Source of the DNA: an uncultured Rickettsiales bacterium
GTDB taxonomy: Bacteria > Pseudomonadota > Alphaproteobacteria > Rs-D84
Assembly: GCA_947176385.1 (NCBI GenBank)
Contig: CAMWQN010000008.1
Coordinates: 1-40,756, forward strand
Reading direction: 5' to 3'
DNA length: 40,756 bases
This document shows, one piece after another, positions 15,926 to 23,551 of the stretch. The stretch's first letter is position 1, and each line of letters starts with the position of its first letter. The notes under the pieces are model-generated. The model ran no database searches. It was not told the DNA's origin and saw only the letters and a program-made list of their open reading frames with translations. Made by a program: the position numbers and the translations under genes.

Positions 15926-16043
15926 ATGTGTCCGGCAGCCCGTGCAATGTCTTTGAAATCTGTCAGACCCTATAAATCCTGCGTCCGACACGACTGCAAT
16001 TTTCTGCAGGTCCTACATTTCAAGGACATTGCCCGTACTGCTT
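15926..16043 (-). promoter_or_regulatory. Structured leader RNA (three-way junction) of hup
   Basis: On the minus strand GCAATGTCCTTGAAAT (16032-16017) pairs with ATTTCAAAGACATTGC (15959-15944), 15 of 16 bases, extended outward by GCAG/CTGC. Inside are two hairpins: CTGCA/TGCAG (about 16008-15993) and TGTCGGAC/GTCTGACA (about 15990-15961). A competing GTCC/GGAC hairpin can break the main stem. The layout resembles a riboswitch or protein-binding leader; no known class is recognised. Confidence 0.55.
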
Positions 16044-16049
16044 ATCCGA

Positions 16050-16078
16050 ATCGTAGAGAATTCCGCGCTTTAAGTCAA
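16050..16078 (-). promoter_or_regulatory. Sigma-70 promoter of hup
   Basis: On the minus strand TTGACT (16078-16073), a 17-base spacer, then TACGAT (16055-16050). Predicted start is near 16043. Confidence 0.75.
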
Positions 16079-16140
16079 GACTATATTTAAAAACTGCAAA
16101 AAAATTTATATGCTTGACATTTTTTTGCAAATACTATAAA

Positions 16141-16620
16141 TCAGCGCGTTACGTTTTCTGACCATACGGCACGTGCGCCCGGTGTGTTGTTTTCGCACAG
16201 TACATAATTATCAGACAATCCTGTAATATGTACGGATTTAAAGTGGTTTGGGGTTGCTGCTGCTAATGTCACAACGACAATTGCCCAGAACAAAAATTTT
16301 GTAAATCCCCATGGGTTTGTAAATGCAGACTTGTCAAACTTGTCCTTTAACAGGTTTTGATACAATGCCCATGCCCACACGAATAATAAAACCATCCCAG
16401 CAAAAAAGAACCCAATTGTAATTGGACGTATCAGTCCACGCATCGCATTCGCAATAGAATCCCATGTCGAACTTGCTGCAGGGCATACATATAAAATATT
16501 ACCTGTATCCACACCTTCGGGCAGTGGAATTGGTGCCGTCGGCGATAACTGCAAATCAAACGACACAATCAGAACGATTGCGGTTAACATTATGATTGCA
16601 AATATCATTGATGGCTTCAT
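16141..16620 (-). CDS. Hypothetical membrane protein with three TM segments
   Basis: A 159-residue protein I do not recognise. It has hydrophobic helices at about residues 4-22, 63-86 and 107-126. A polar loop between the first two carries a Cys and a short amphipathic SIANAMRGLIRPITIG stretch, and the tail (about 127-159) contains one more Cys. The first helix could be a signal anchor. The segment between helices 2 and 3 is polar and charged (YQNLLKDKFDKSAFTNPWG). No Shine-Dalgarno site stands out. It is transcribed towards hup but separated from it by the hup promoter, so it is probably independent. Confidence 0.6.
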   Translation of the reverse strand: MKPSMIFAIIMLTAIVLIVSFDLQLSPTAPIPLPEGVDTGNILYVCPAASSTWDSIANAMRGLIRPITIGFFFAGMVLLFVWAWALYQNLLKDKFDKSAFTNPWGFTKFLFWAIVVVTLAAATPNHFKSVHITGLSDNYVLCENNTPGARAVWSENVTR

Positions 16621-16710
16621 GTGAATATTCTCTCTGTGTTGATTTATATTATATCATAAATAATTAACAGATTGCAATTTCAGAAACTTTTATTTAGAAT
16701 TTATCATGCT

Positions 16711-17523
16711 ATGTTTTCCAAAAAAATTAACCTTGTTATCGGATTAACGACATTTAATAACGATATGTTACGCCTGTCTGTGCCGGCGTTGGGACGACTG
16801 CGTGGCAAATTTTATCTGGTTGTATATAACGATAATCCAACAACCAGGGTTACGCGTCGTGATATTCGACGCCTGGGATATCGTGGGCGCTTGCAGGTTA
16901 TAAACGGTGCTGAAAATATCGGCGTATTGCGTGCACGCATGGCGATAATGGATGCAGTTAATAAAAAGCGTATAAATCCCCAGTGGATTATGTTCATAAA
17001 TGATAATGATATATTGGTAAATGCCGATATTCCATCTGTGGGACCGGATGTGTTTGCCGTAATGCAGAATGCCATATCATTACGCCGGCGGGTTGGTGAT
17101 TTGCTGTCTGCGATAAATACCCCAGAAAATTGTACGCCCGATGGTGAAAACACTGTTTTGATGCGCCCCCATACCGGGATTTGCGGTGTGCTGGTGCGCC
17201 ACCAGGTTTTGTCTGGCATGTGTGACGCATTGCACCCACACATTGACGCATTACAGAAAATTGATGATGAACTAGATTTCGTGCCACCATTTGATGCCAT
17301 AATGTGGGCGATGGTAAATACATTTTCTCGTGCCAAAAATCCATCTGCATCGCCGATATATATGGATACTGTGAATTATATTATGTGTAATCTGGACCGT
17401 GCAACGACCAAGTATGGGCGTACAGTTATGCGTGGCAACGCGGCGCGTTCGGCTTATGCTGATGCGATTGCACGTTATGATGCCGTATTGGCTGCCGCCC
17501 TGCGGGGCAATGATGATGAATAA
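16711..17523 (+). CDS. GT-A fold glycosyltransferase-like protein
   Basis: ATG 16711 is preferred to a TTG at 16672, which would add 13 residues with no better ribosome site. The 270-residue protein begins with a GT-A-like strand (KINLVIGLTTFNNDMLRLS), then YNDNP, NGAENIGVLRARMAIMDAV, and FINDNDILV at the place of the DxD metal site. This order (strand, nucleotide loop, N-x-G...AR helix, D-x-D) is that of family 2 enzymes, although the sequence is divergent. The C-terminal half is unassigned. It may add a sugar or related group to a surface structure (inference). It stands upstream of alaS without an obvious functional link. Confidence 0.6.
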   Translation: MFSKKINLVIGLTTFNNDMLRLSVPALGRLRGKFYLVVYNDNPTTRVTRRDIRRLGYRGRLQVINGAENIGVLRARMAIMDAVNKKRINPQWIMFINDNDILVNADIPSVGPDVFAVMQNAISLRRRVGDLLSAINTPENCTPDGENTVLMRPHTGICGVLVRHQVLSGMCDALHPHIDALQKIDDELDFVPPFDAIMWAMVNTFSRAKNPSASPIYMDTVNYIMCNLDRATTKYGRTVMRGNAARSAYADAIARYDAVLAAALRGNDDE

Positions 17524-17610
17524 TTAAATTTTCAAAAAATGAAATAACTGATTGCAACTGCGTCATAATATAATTAAAATTGCACAAAAATAACAAGGGA
17601 TTTGTACACC

Positions 17611-19686
17611 ATGACATATAACGAAATACGTAAATTGTTTTTAGATTACTTTGAATCACATGGACATAAAATTGTACCATCTGCGTCATTGATACCAAAT
17701 GACCCGACATTATTGTTTACAGTCGCCGGCATGGTTCCGTGGAAGGGGATATTACAAGGTACCGAACCTGCATTTTCGCCACGTGTTGCGGACGTTCAAA
17801 AATGTATTCGTGCCGGGGGCAAGCATAATGACCTGGACGAAGTTGGATTTGATGGTCGTCATCATACATTTTTTGAAATGTTGGGCAACTGGTCATTCGG
17901 GGATTACTTTAAAGAAGAAGCGATTGTGATGTCATGGGAAGTGTTAACCAAAGTATTTGGTTTGGACCCGGACAGACTGGTTGTTACAACACACGTCACC
18001 GATGATGAAGCGACAGCTATATGGAAAAAAATCACAGGCAAAGATGCAATTCGCCTGGATAAAGATAACTGGTGGTCGGCGGGCGATACGGGTCCATGTG
18101 GTCCGTGTACAGAAATGCATTACGACATGGGGGCAGATTTGCCGGGTGGTCTGCCGGGCAGTCCGAATGAGGACGGCGGTCGTTTTGTAGAGGTCTGGAA
18201 TGACGTGTTTATGCAGTTTGACCGCGACGCAAACGGAAATCTGACCCCACTGCCAACACAGAATGTTGATACCGGCGCAGGGCTGGAACGTTGGGCGGCT
18301 GTATTGCAGGGTGTTCGTGACAATTATGACACAGACTTGTTCCGTAATTTGATTTCTGCCACCGAAGACATCACAGGTGTAAAACGCACAGCTGAAAACG
18401 TTGCGTCGTTCAAGGTTATTGCCGACCACCTGCGTTCGGTTGGATTTTCAATTGCAGACGGTGTGCTGCCATCAAATACAGACCGTGGATATGTAATCCG
18501 TCGTATTTTGCGTCGTGCAATGCGTCATGGTCAGATTTTGGGACATCGTGGACCATTGTTGTCAAAGTTATATCCGGCATTGATTACCGAAATGGGTGAT
18601 GCATATCCGGAATTGGCACGTGAACAGGCACGCGTTGTTGAAATTATACAGAACGAAGAAAACGCATTTGCAGACATGTTGCAAAACGGTATGAAATTAC
18701 TGGATGCAGAATTACCAAAATTAAACAACCGCGTATTGCCAGGCGATGTCGCGTTCAAATTATTTGATACATATGGATTCCCATTGGATTTGACACAAAT
18801 GATTTTGCGTGACCGTGGCATGGATGTTGACGTTGCCGGGTTCGAGAAGGCAATGACTGAACAAAAGGAACGTTCCCGTGCCAATACCAAGGGTACCAAA
18901 ATCCTGTGGGAATCCCAGAACCTGCCTGCAACAGATGATGCGTCGAAATATGCGCCACGTGCAGACATGCAATCCACAGTCCAGGCGATTTTGCGTGATG
19001 GCGAATTTGTGCAATCTGCAAACGCTGGCGATGTGGTAGAGGTTGCATTGGATAAAACCAATTTCTATGGCACCCAGGGTGGTCAGGTTGGTGACAGCGG
19101 TGAATTTATCAAAGATGGCGCCACTGTCATGACGGTAGCCGAGGCTGCACGTGCTGACCATGTTGTCATTCACAAGGGGACATTGACCGCGCCCCTGTCA
19201 GTTGGTGACACAGTCCAAACCAAAATTAACGCCCCAGTGCGTCAGCAGACAGCGCGTGCACATACCGCAACACACCTGTTACAGGCGGCATTGCAACGCG
19301 TATTAAATGATGATGTTGCCCAGCGCGGGTCTAAGGTATCGCCGGATTCTGTCCGATTTGATTTCAGTTTTGGTCGCGCCATGACAGCCGAAGAAAAGCA
19401 GGCGGTCGAAGACTTGGTAAATTCATGGATTAACGCTGATATGCCGGTTGACCACGCAGAAATGTCGATAGAGGATGCAAAAGCCCGCGGTGCAATGGCA
19501 TTGTTTGGCGAAAAATATGGCGACACAGTGAAAGTCATCACTGCTGGCGACGTATCGTGCGAATTGTGCGGTGGAACGCATGTATATCACACGGGCGAAA
19601 TATTAAAGGCGAAAATTAACAAAGAAAAATCCATCAGCAGTGGTATCCGCCGTATCACAATGTCTGTCGGCACCCTGGCAGAATAG
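17611..19686 (+). CDS. alaS: Alanyl-tRNA synthetase lacking the C-Ala domain
   Basis: ATG 17611 is chosen over TTG 17602 because AAGGGA lies 10 bases before it. The enzyme charges tRNA-Ala and edits mischarged Ser/Gly. The class II catalytic core (RKLFLDYFESHGH, FTVAGMVPWK, GRHHTFFEMLGNWSFGDYFK, GDTGPCGPCTE), the GLERW region and the tRNA recognition helices are present. So is the editing domain, with HTATHLLQAAL and the zinc ligands in CELCGGTH. The protein stops at 691 residues just after the editing domain; the usual C-terminal oligomerisation domain (about 180 residues) is absent and no remnant follows. The truncated form resembles active N-terminal fragments of the E. coli enzyme. Confidence 0.96.
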   Translation: MTYNEIRKLFLDYFESHGHKIVPSASLIPNDPTLLFTVAGMVPWKGILQGTEPAFSPRVADVQKCIRAGGKHNDLDEVGFDGRHHTFFEMLGNWSFGDYFKEEAIVMSWEVLTKVFGLDPDRLVVTTHVTDDEATAIWKKITGKDAIRLDKDNWWSAGDTGPCGPCTEMHYDMGADLPGGLPGSPNEDGGRFVEVWNDVFMQFDRDANGNLTPLPTQNVDTGAGLERWAAVLQGVRDNYDTDLFRNLISATEDITGVKRTAENVASFKVIADHLRSVGFSIADGVLPSNTDRGYVIRRILRRAMRHGQILGHRGPLLSKLYPALITEMGDAYPELAREQARVVEIIQNEENAFADMLQNGMKLLDAELPKLNNRVLPGDVAFKLFDTYGFPLDLTQMILRDRGMDVDVAGFEKAMTEQKERSRANTKGTKILWESQNLPATDDASKYAPRADMQSTVQAILRDGEFVQSANAGDVVEVALDKTNFYGTQGGQVGDSGEFIKDGATVMTVAEAARADHVVIHKGTLTAPLSVGDTVQTKINAPVRQQTARAHTATHLLQAALQRVLNDDVAQRGSKVSPDSVRFDFSFGRAMTAEEKQAVEDLVNSWINADMPVDHAEMSIEDAKARGAMALFGEKYGDTVKVITAGDVSCELCGGTHVYHTGEILKAKINKEKSISSGIRRITMSVGTLAE

Positions 19687-19693
19687 GGTAGTA

Positions 19694-19719
19694 CATCCCC
19701 ACGGAATACTGTGGGGGTG
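19694..19719 (+). terminator. Hairpin after alaS
   Basis: The stem CATCCCCAC / GTGGGGGTG follows the alaS stop by a few bases. The tail is AT-rich but has no T-run, so termination would be weak. Confidence 0.45.
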
Positions 19720-19727
19720 TAAATTTA

Positions 19728-19756
19728 TTTACAAAGATAATTTCCTATGTTATAAT
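19728..19756 (+). promoter_or_regulatory. Strong promoter of the HTH-gene leader
   Basis: TTTACA (19728-19733), exactly 17 bases, then perfect TATAAT (19751-19756). The start is expected near 19762. Confidence 0.7.
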
Positions 19757-19812
19757 TCCAATGCATTGGTTGATTACCAATGTGGGGTGTCATTACCTCT
19801 AAGCGAAAAAGA

Positions 19813-19916
19813 CTCCAACCTGGTTGGAGGGCTGTGATATATTTGAATAAACAGCACTATACGCTTATAGTAATGAACCTCCAACCGCTTTTCATCAAGG
19901 CGGTGTTTTTTATTTT
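19813..19916 (+). promoter_or_regulatory. Four-segment attenuator upstream of small HTH gene
   Basis: Segment 1 CTCCAAC (19813-19819) pairs with segment 2 GTTGGAG (19823-19829). Segment 2 as GGTTGGAGG (19822-19830) also pairs perfectly with segment 3 CCTCCAACC (19878-19886). The last three bases of segment 3 belong to the 5' arm of the terminator ACCGCTTT/AAGGCGGT (19884-19891, 19897-19904) with its T-rich tail. The 2:3 pairing would enclose two more hairpins (GCTGT/ACAGC and ACTATA/TATAGT) as a three-way junction. The arms are mutually exclusive, as in an attenuator or riboswitch; alternatively this is a free-standing small RNA of about 150 bases. Confidence 0.6.
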
Positions 19917-19942
19917 AACAATAAAAACAAGTGGAGAAGAAA

Positions 19943-20167
19943 ATGAAAGTAGTATTGGTTGATTGCAGGCACATCGGCGCAGCATTTGCGTGCGCGCGTA
20001 AATTTTCTGGTGTGCGCCGAATGACCGCGGCAAAAATGCTGGGTATAACATACCAGGATTTATTACGCTATGAACGCGGTGATGTTGTTATTCCAGAACA
20101 AATTCTGCATCGCATTATGGCAAATGGATTTATTCTGCTGCGCAGCAAAAGTAGTCAGCAAAATTAA
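19943..20167 (+). CDS. Small XRE-like helix-turn-helix protein
   Basis: ATG 19943 is chosen because GGAGAAG lies just upstream; a GTG at 19931 would overlap that site. The 74-residue protein contains a Cro/C1-type helix-turn-helix: ARKFSGVRRMTAAKMLGITYQDLLRYERGDVVIP, with the E-R-G turn and trailing helix typical of XRE regulators. It would bind DNA, probably as a dimer. No partner toxin gene or phage gene is next to it. The long structured leader and internal terminator suggest its expression is conditional, and it may regulate its own transcription. A bidirectional terminator follows. Confidence 0.65.
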   Translation: MKVVLVDCRHIGAAFACARKFSGVRRMTAAKMLGITYQDLLRYERGDVVIPEQILHRIMANGFILLRSKSSQQN

Positions 20168-20177
20168 CGCACAAAAA

Positions 20178-20204
20178 AACACCGCGACAATCGCGGTGTT
20201 TTTA
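20178..20204. terminator. Bidirectional terminator between HTH gene and smpB
   Basis: A 10-bp stem AACACCGCGA / TCGCGGTGTT with a 3-base loop, A-run before and T-run after. Confidence 0.9.
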
Positions 20205-20669
20205 TCCCTTTAACAGGCGGGCTTTGTTTTTATTCCATTCGCGTTCTTTGATTGTTTCGCGTTTATCAACCTTGTTTTTACCATATCCGACGCCCAATAA
20301 AACCTTTAACCGTCCCCGATTATTAAAGTATAACTTTAACGGGACAATTGTTGCGCCTTTTTCTTGTAATTTACCAATCAGGCGGTTCATTTGGCTGCGA
20401 TGCAGTAACAACTGACGTGGGCGACGTTCATCAAAGTTCACATATCGCGCGGCGGTCGGCAGTTTTTGAATTTCAACACCCGCCAGGAATAAATTATCCC
20501 CCCGACGTTGTGCAAATCCATCAACAATTGTAACCAGACCATATCGAATTGATTTTATTTCTGCACCAGTCAATGAAATGCCAGCCTCTATCGTGTCTTC
20601 GATAGAGTAATTAAACCGCGCCCGGCGATTTTCAGAAACCTGACCAAATTTTATTAATTGACGTGCCAT
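20202..20669 (-). CDS. smpB: SsrA-binding protein SmpB
   Basis: The 155-residue protein has the SmpB OB-fold core (NRRARFNYSIEDTIEAGISLTGAEIKSIR), the central VEIQKLPTAARYVNFDERRPRQLLLHRSQM segment, and a basic C-terminal tail (KNKVDKRETIKEREWNKNKARLLKG) that reaches into the decoding centre. With tmRNA it rescues ribosomes stalled on broken messages. The start overlaps the end of tatD by 16 bp, so translation is coupled. It is the last gene of a five-gene minus-strand run. The cognate tmRNA gene was not identified with confidence in the window. Confidence 0.97.
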   Translation of the reverse strand: MARQLIKFGQVSENRRARFNYSIEDTIEAGISLTGAEIKSIRYGLVTIVDGFAQRRGDNLFLAGVEIQKLPTAARYVNFDERRPRQLLLHRSQMNRLIGKLQEKGATIVPLKLYFNNRGRLKVLLGVGYGKNKVDKRETIKEREWNKNKARLLKG

Positions 20670-21415
20670 TTCGGATATAGATTTGCTGTGTTCTGCGCCA
20701 GTATAGATTCTAAATCATTTAAATGCAAGCCCCGAATGTCCGCCAACACACGTGCGGTGTCGATAACGAATGCTGGCTCGCACGGGTTGCCACGATGGGG
20801 TACCGGCGCACAATATGGGCTGTCTGTTTCGATAACAATTCGGTCAATTGGTATCTTTTTAAATGTTTCGCGGACATCATCGGCGTTCTTGAATGTCAAA
20901 ATACCACTGGCTGAAAAGTAAAATCCGCGGTCCAGCATTACCTTAGCCAAATCCCAACTGCTTGTAAAGCAGTGCATAACGCCACGTACATCATTTTGCA
21001 GAATATCTGCTGTGTCTTGTTCGGCTTCCCGGGTATGTATTGCCACAGGTAAATTGTGCTTTTTTGCGATTTCAAGTTGACGACGGAACATGTCAATTTG
21101 TGCGATTTTATTATCTGCACCATAATGATAATCCAGACCAATTTCACCAATGCCCAGAACGCGTGGATGATTTAATATTTCATCGGTCAATAATTCTTCG
21201 ACCGGTGCGCCGGCGTATTCTGGATGAATACCAATCGTGCAAAATATATCATCACGCGAATTTGCCAACGCCAACGCGTCCGGTATGTCCGCAGGGTCCG
21301 CGGTCGGGCATATAATCATACCAACGCCGACATCGTGCGCGCGTGAAATTACCGCGTCCACATTATCGCCTGCACACAGGCGGTCTGTTAAATGACAATG
21401 GGTGTCTATAAACAT
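20654..21415 (-). CDS. tatD: TatD family metal-dependent hydrolase/DNase
   Basis: The 253-residue TIM-barrel hydrolase carries the expected metal ligands: the HxH pair in FIDTHCHLTD, E in GEIGLDYHY, H in AIHTREAEQDT, H in MHCFTSS, and D in ETDSPYCAPVPHRG. TatD enzymes have 3'-5' DNase activity and act in DNA quality control or apoptosis-like degradation. The gene overlaps holB by 10 bp and smpB by 16 bp. The dac-holB-tatD order is a known alphaproteobacterial arrangement, here without tmk or metG between. Confidence 0.96.
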   Translation of the reverse strand: MFIDTHCHLTDRLCAGDNVDAVISRAHDVGVGMIICPTADPADIPDALALANSRDDIFCTIGIHPEYAGAPVEELLTDEILNHPRVLGIGEIGLDYHYGADNKIAQIDMFRRQLEIAKKHNLPVAIHTREAEQDTADILQNDVRGVMHCFTSSWDLAKVMLDRGFYFSASGILTFKNADDVRETFKKIPIDRIVIETDSPYCAPVPHRGNPCEPAFVIDTARVLADIRGLHLNDLESILAQNTANLYPKWHVN

Positions 21416-22308
21416 TTGCGAATTTCGGTAATTATTTTGAAAATACCGACCTCTGGTTCCAAATATACGTTCTTAATATCTGCGATTGCATGTGTTGCCA
21501 TCGGATATAAATCCGCCAACCCAAGACTAGCGATTGCATCCAGTAATATACCATGTAACTGTGGCGCTGCTGCGATTTTCTGGGCAATTACCATTAAATC
21601 AGACGCTGTCGCGCGTGGATTGCGCAGCATATTCATCAGTTCATCATATATCACATCGCCACCTGATTTTTTCAGATTTGCAATGCGACCAAAACTGCCG
21701 TTTGAAAGGCGTAACATTTCAGTGCTGATGTCTTCATCCGGGATAAATTTTACACATAATTCACGCAGTTCTGATATCGATAATGGTCGCATTTTTTCAA
21801 CACGTGCACGTGAACGCACGGTTGGCAAAACATTTGCCAATTGATGCACAACCAACAGGAATAATGTTTTTGCAGGTGGTTCTTCCAGTAATTTTAATAT
21901 TGCGTTTGATGCGGCGACACTTAATTCATCGACAGAATCAATCAATATTACGCGCCAATCGCCCGACATAGACGACATCTGCATCCGTTCAATGATTGCA
22001 CGCACAGTATATACGGATATTTGTTTACCGTCACTCTTGTTTTTACCGTCTTTGTCGATATTGCGTTCTAAATCAACAATAAAGAAATCACCGACATTTC
22101 CATATACCATTTTGGCGATTTGGTATGCCAGGGTTGCCTTGCCAATGCCACGTGGACCCGTCAGCATCCATACCGGATGAATAGGATGCGCATCACGATT
22201 TGCCCATGCGTTCATAAATGTTTGCAATACGTCACGATGTCCAACCAATGTGTCATTATCCATTGGATGTGGAAACTTATATGCAGATGTTGATTTCTTT
22301 GGTGCCAT
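21406..22308 (-). CDS. holB: DNA polymerase III delta' subunit
   Basis: The 300-residue clamp-loader subunit belongs to the AAA+ family. A Walker A-like GPRGIGKA follows WMLTG near residue 50. The DELSVAASNAILKLLEEPP segment matches the delta' signature around the Walker B/sensor region. RSRARVEKMRPLS corresponds to the SRC-like motif, with Cys replaced by Ala. The C-terminal collar helices are present but divergent. The protein helps load the beta clamp at the replication fork. Its end overlaps tatD by 10 bp, and it begins 8 bp after the carboxypeptidase gene. Confidence 0.92.
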   Translation of the reverse strand: MAPKKSTSAYKFPHPMDNDTLVGHRDVLQTFMNAWANRDAHPIHPVWMLTGPRGIGKATLAYQIAKMVYGNVGDFFIVDLERNIDKDGKNKSDGKQISVYTVRAIIERMQMSSMSGDWRVILIDSVDELSVAASNAILKLLEEPPAKTLFLLVVHQLANVLPTVRSRARVEKMRPLSISELRELCVKFIPDEDISTEMLRLSNGSFGRIANLKKSGGDVIYDELMNMLRNPRATASDLMVIAQKIAAAPQLHGILLDAIASLGLADLYPMATHAIADIKNVYLEPEVGIFKIITEIRKCL

Positions 22309-22316
22309 GGTGCGAA

Positions 22317-23507
22317 TTATTTACCCCCAAACATAACACGAATATTTCTGATTACGCGCCCGAAAAATTGGGTCTTGCTGACACGCGTTGCCGCAACCAG
22401 GTTGCCACGTGCAATCACGCGCCCGTTTTGTTCGGCAAATATTTCACCAATTACATCGCCCTTTTTAATCGGGGCAGGCAGTGGGTCGTCGAAACGTGCC
22501 AGAACACGGATATCAGACATCTTTTCTGACTTTGGCAATGTAATTGCAAATGTCCGGTCAACAGTTGCAGTAACCGTTGGCTGGCGTCCATACCATACCG
22601 GAATTTCTGCGACTGCATCACCCGGGCGATAAAATACTTTGTTTGTTGTGGTCGCATAACCATGATTTAACAGTTTCTTCATTTCCTGTGCCAGACCATC
22701 ATGACCCTTGCCATTGTATCCGTTTATCACACCAATCAGACGACGTCCACCAACGACACTGGATGCAACCATGCCATATCCACCATCATTTGTATGACCG
22801 GTTTTTAATCCATCAGCACCCGGCATAATGAATAACAGTTTATTATAATTGACTGTGTGTGTGCGTCCCCAGTCATGACACCAATCAGACTGATGTTCTG
22901 AAAATTCAAAACGCTTGGTGCCGAACATAGGATAAATATCTGGATAATCCGCGATGATGTGTGTCGCCAATGTTGCCAGTTCACGACTGGTCATCAAATT
23001 ATTTGGATCTGGCAAACCGCTGGCGTTACCAAACGTAGATTGCGGCATGCCGATTGCACGTGCCTTTTGCGTCATAAGGTCTGTGAACTTAGCCTCGGAC
23101 CCGGCTAATTTTTCAGCAACAACAACAGACGCGTCGCCACCTGATAAAACAATCAGCCCCAGGATAGTGTCGCGTACAGTTATTGATTGCCCCGCAGACA
23201 GGCAAATTTTACTGGCAGGGTACCACAGTGGGTTCTGATAGTCCGCATTTTCTGAAACCGGCAACCGGTCATCCATAGTCAAGCGTCCTGCCTTGATTTC
23301 ATCGAACAATACAGCCAATGTCATCAATTTAATCATTGATGATGGCGGCATCAGGGTATCAGCCTCTTTGGCGACGATTTCTGCGCCGGATTCATAATCG
23401 ATTAAGAACGCAGACCGTGCCTTGGTTGAAAATTCATTTCCAGTGGTCGCAGCATTTGCCACGCCGGCGATAAACAGACTAAACAGTGTAAATAATTTCT
23501 TTTTCAT
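22317..23507 (-). CDS. D-alanyl-D-alanine carboxypeptidase (PBP5/DacA-like)
   Basis: ATG 23507 is preferred (MKKKLFTLFSLFIAGVANA is a clear signal peptide); an ATG four codons earlier is possible. The serine peptidase trims the terminal D-Ala from peptidoglycan pentapeptides in the periplasm. Motifs are SxxK as SSMIK (residues 57-60 of this form) and KTG as GLKTGHT. The middle SxN motif reads SGGDA, with Gly where PBP5-type enzymes have Asn. The C-terminal PBP5-associated beta domain (FYRPGDAVAEIPVWYG...) is present, followed by a short amphipathic end (FFGRVIRNIRVMFG) that may anchor the protein to the membrane. It sits in the mtaB-dac-holB-tatD-smpB run. Confidence 0.93.
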   Translation of the reverse strand: MKKKLFTLFSLFIAGVANAATTGNEFSTKARSAFLIDYESGAEIVAKEADTLMPPSSMIKLMTLAVLFDEIKAGRLTMDDRLPVSENADYQNPLWYPASKICLSAGQSITVRDTILGLIVLSGGDASVVVAEKLAGSEAKFTDLMTQKARAIGMPQSTFGNASGLPDPNNLMTSRELATLATHIIADYPDIYPMFGTKRFEFSEHQSDWCHDWGRTHTVNYNKLLFIMPGADGLKTGHTNDGGYGMVASSVVGGRRLIGVINGYNGKGHDGLAQEMKKLLNHGYATTTNKVFYRPGDAVAEIPVWYGRQPTVTATVDRTFAITLPKSEKMSDIRVLARFDDPLPAPIKKGDVIGEIFAEQNGRVIARGNLVAATRVSKTQFFGRVIRNIRVMFGGK

Positions 23508-23551
23508 GTTTTGAATCATAGCAACTTTGTCCGCATATTGACAACAGATTT

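Noticed and set aside
16113..16139. Plus-strand TTGACA...TATAAA promoter near 16114
   Set aside because: The spacer is only about 15 bases and it points into the antisense strand of the gene at 16141-16620.
19780..19962. 60-codon frame from ATG 19780 through the attenuator
   Set aside because: No ribosome site, it crosses all four pairing segments and overlaps the HTH gene start in another frame.
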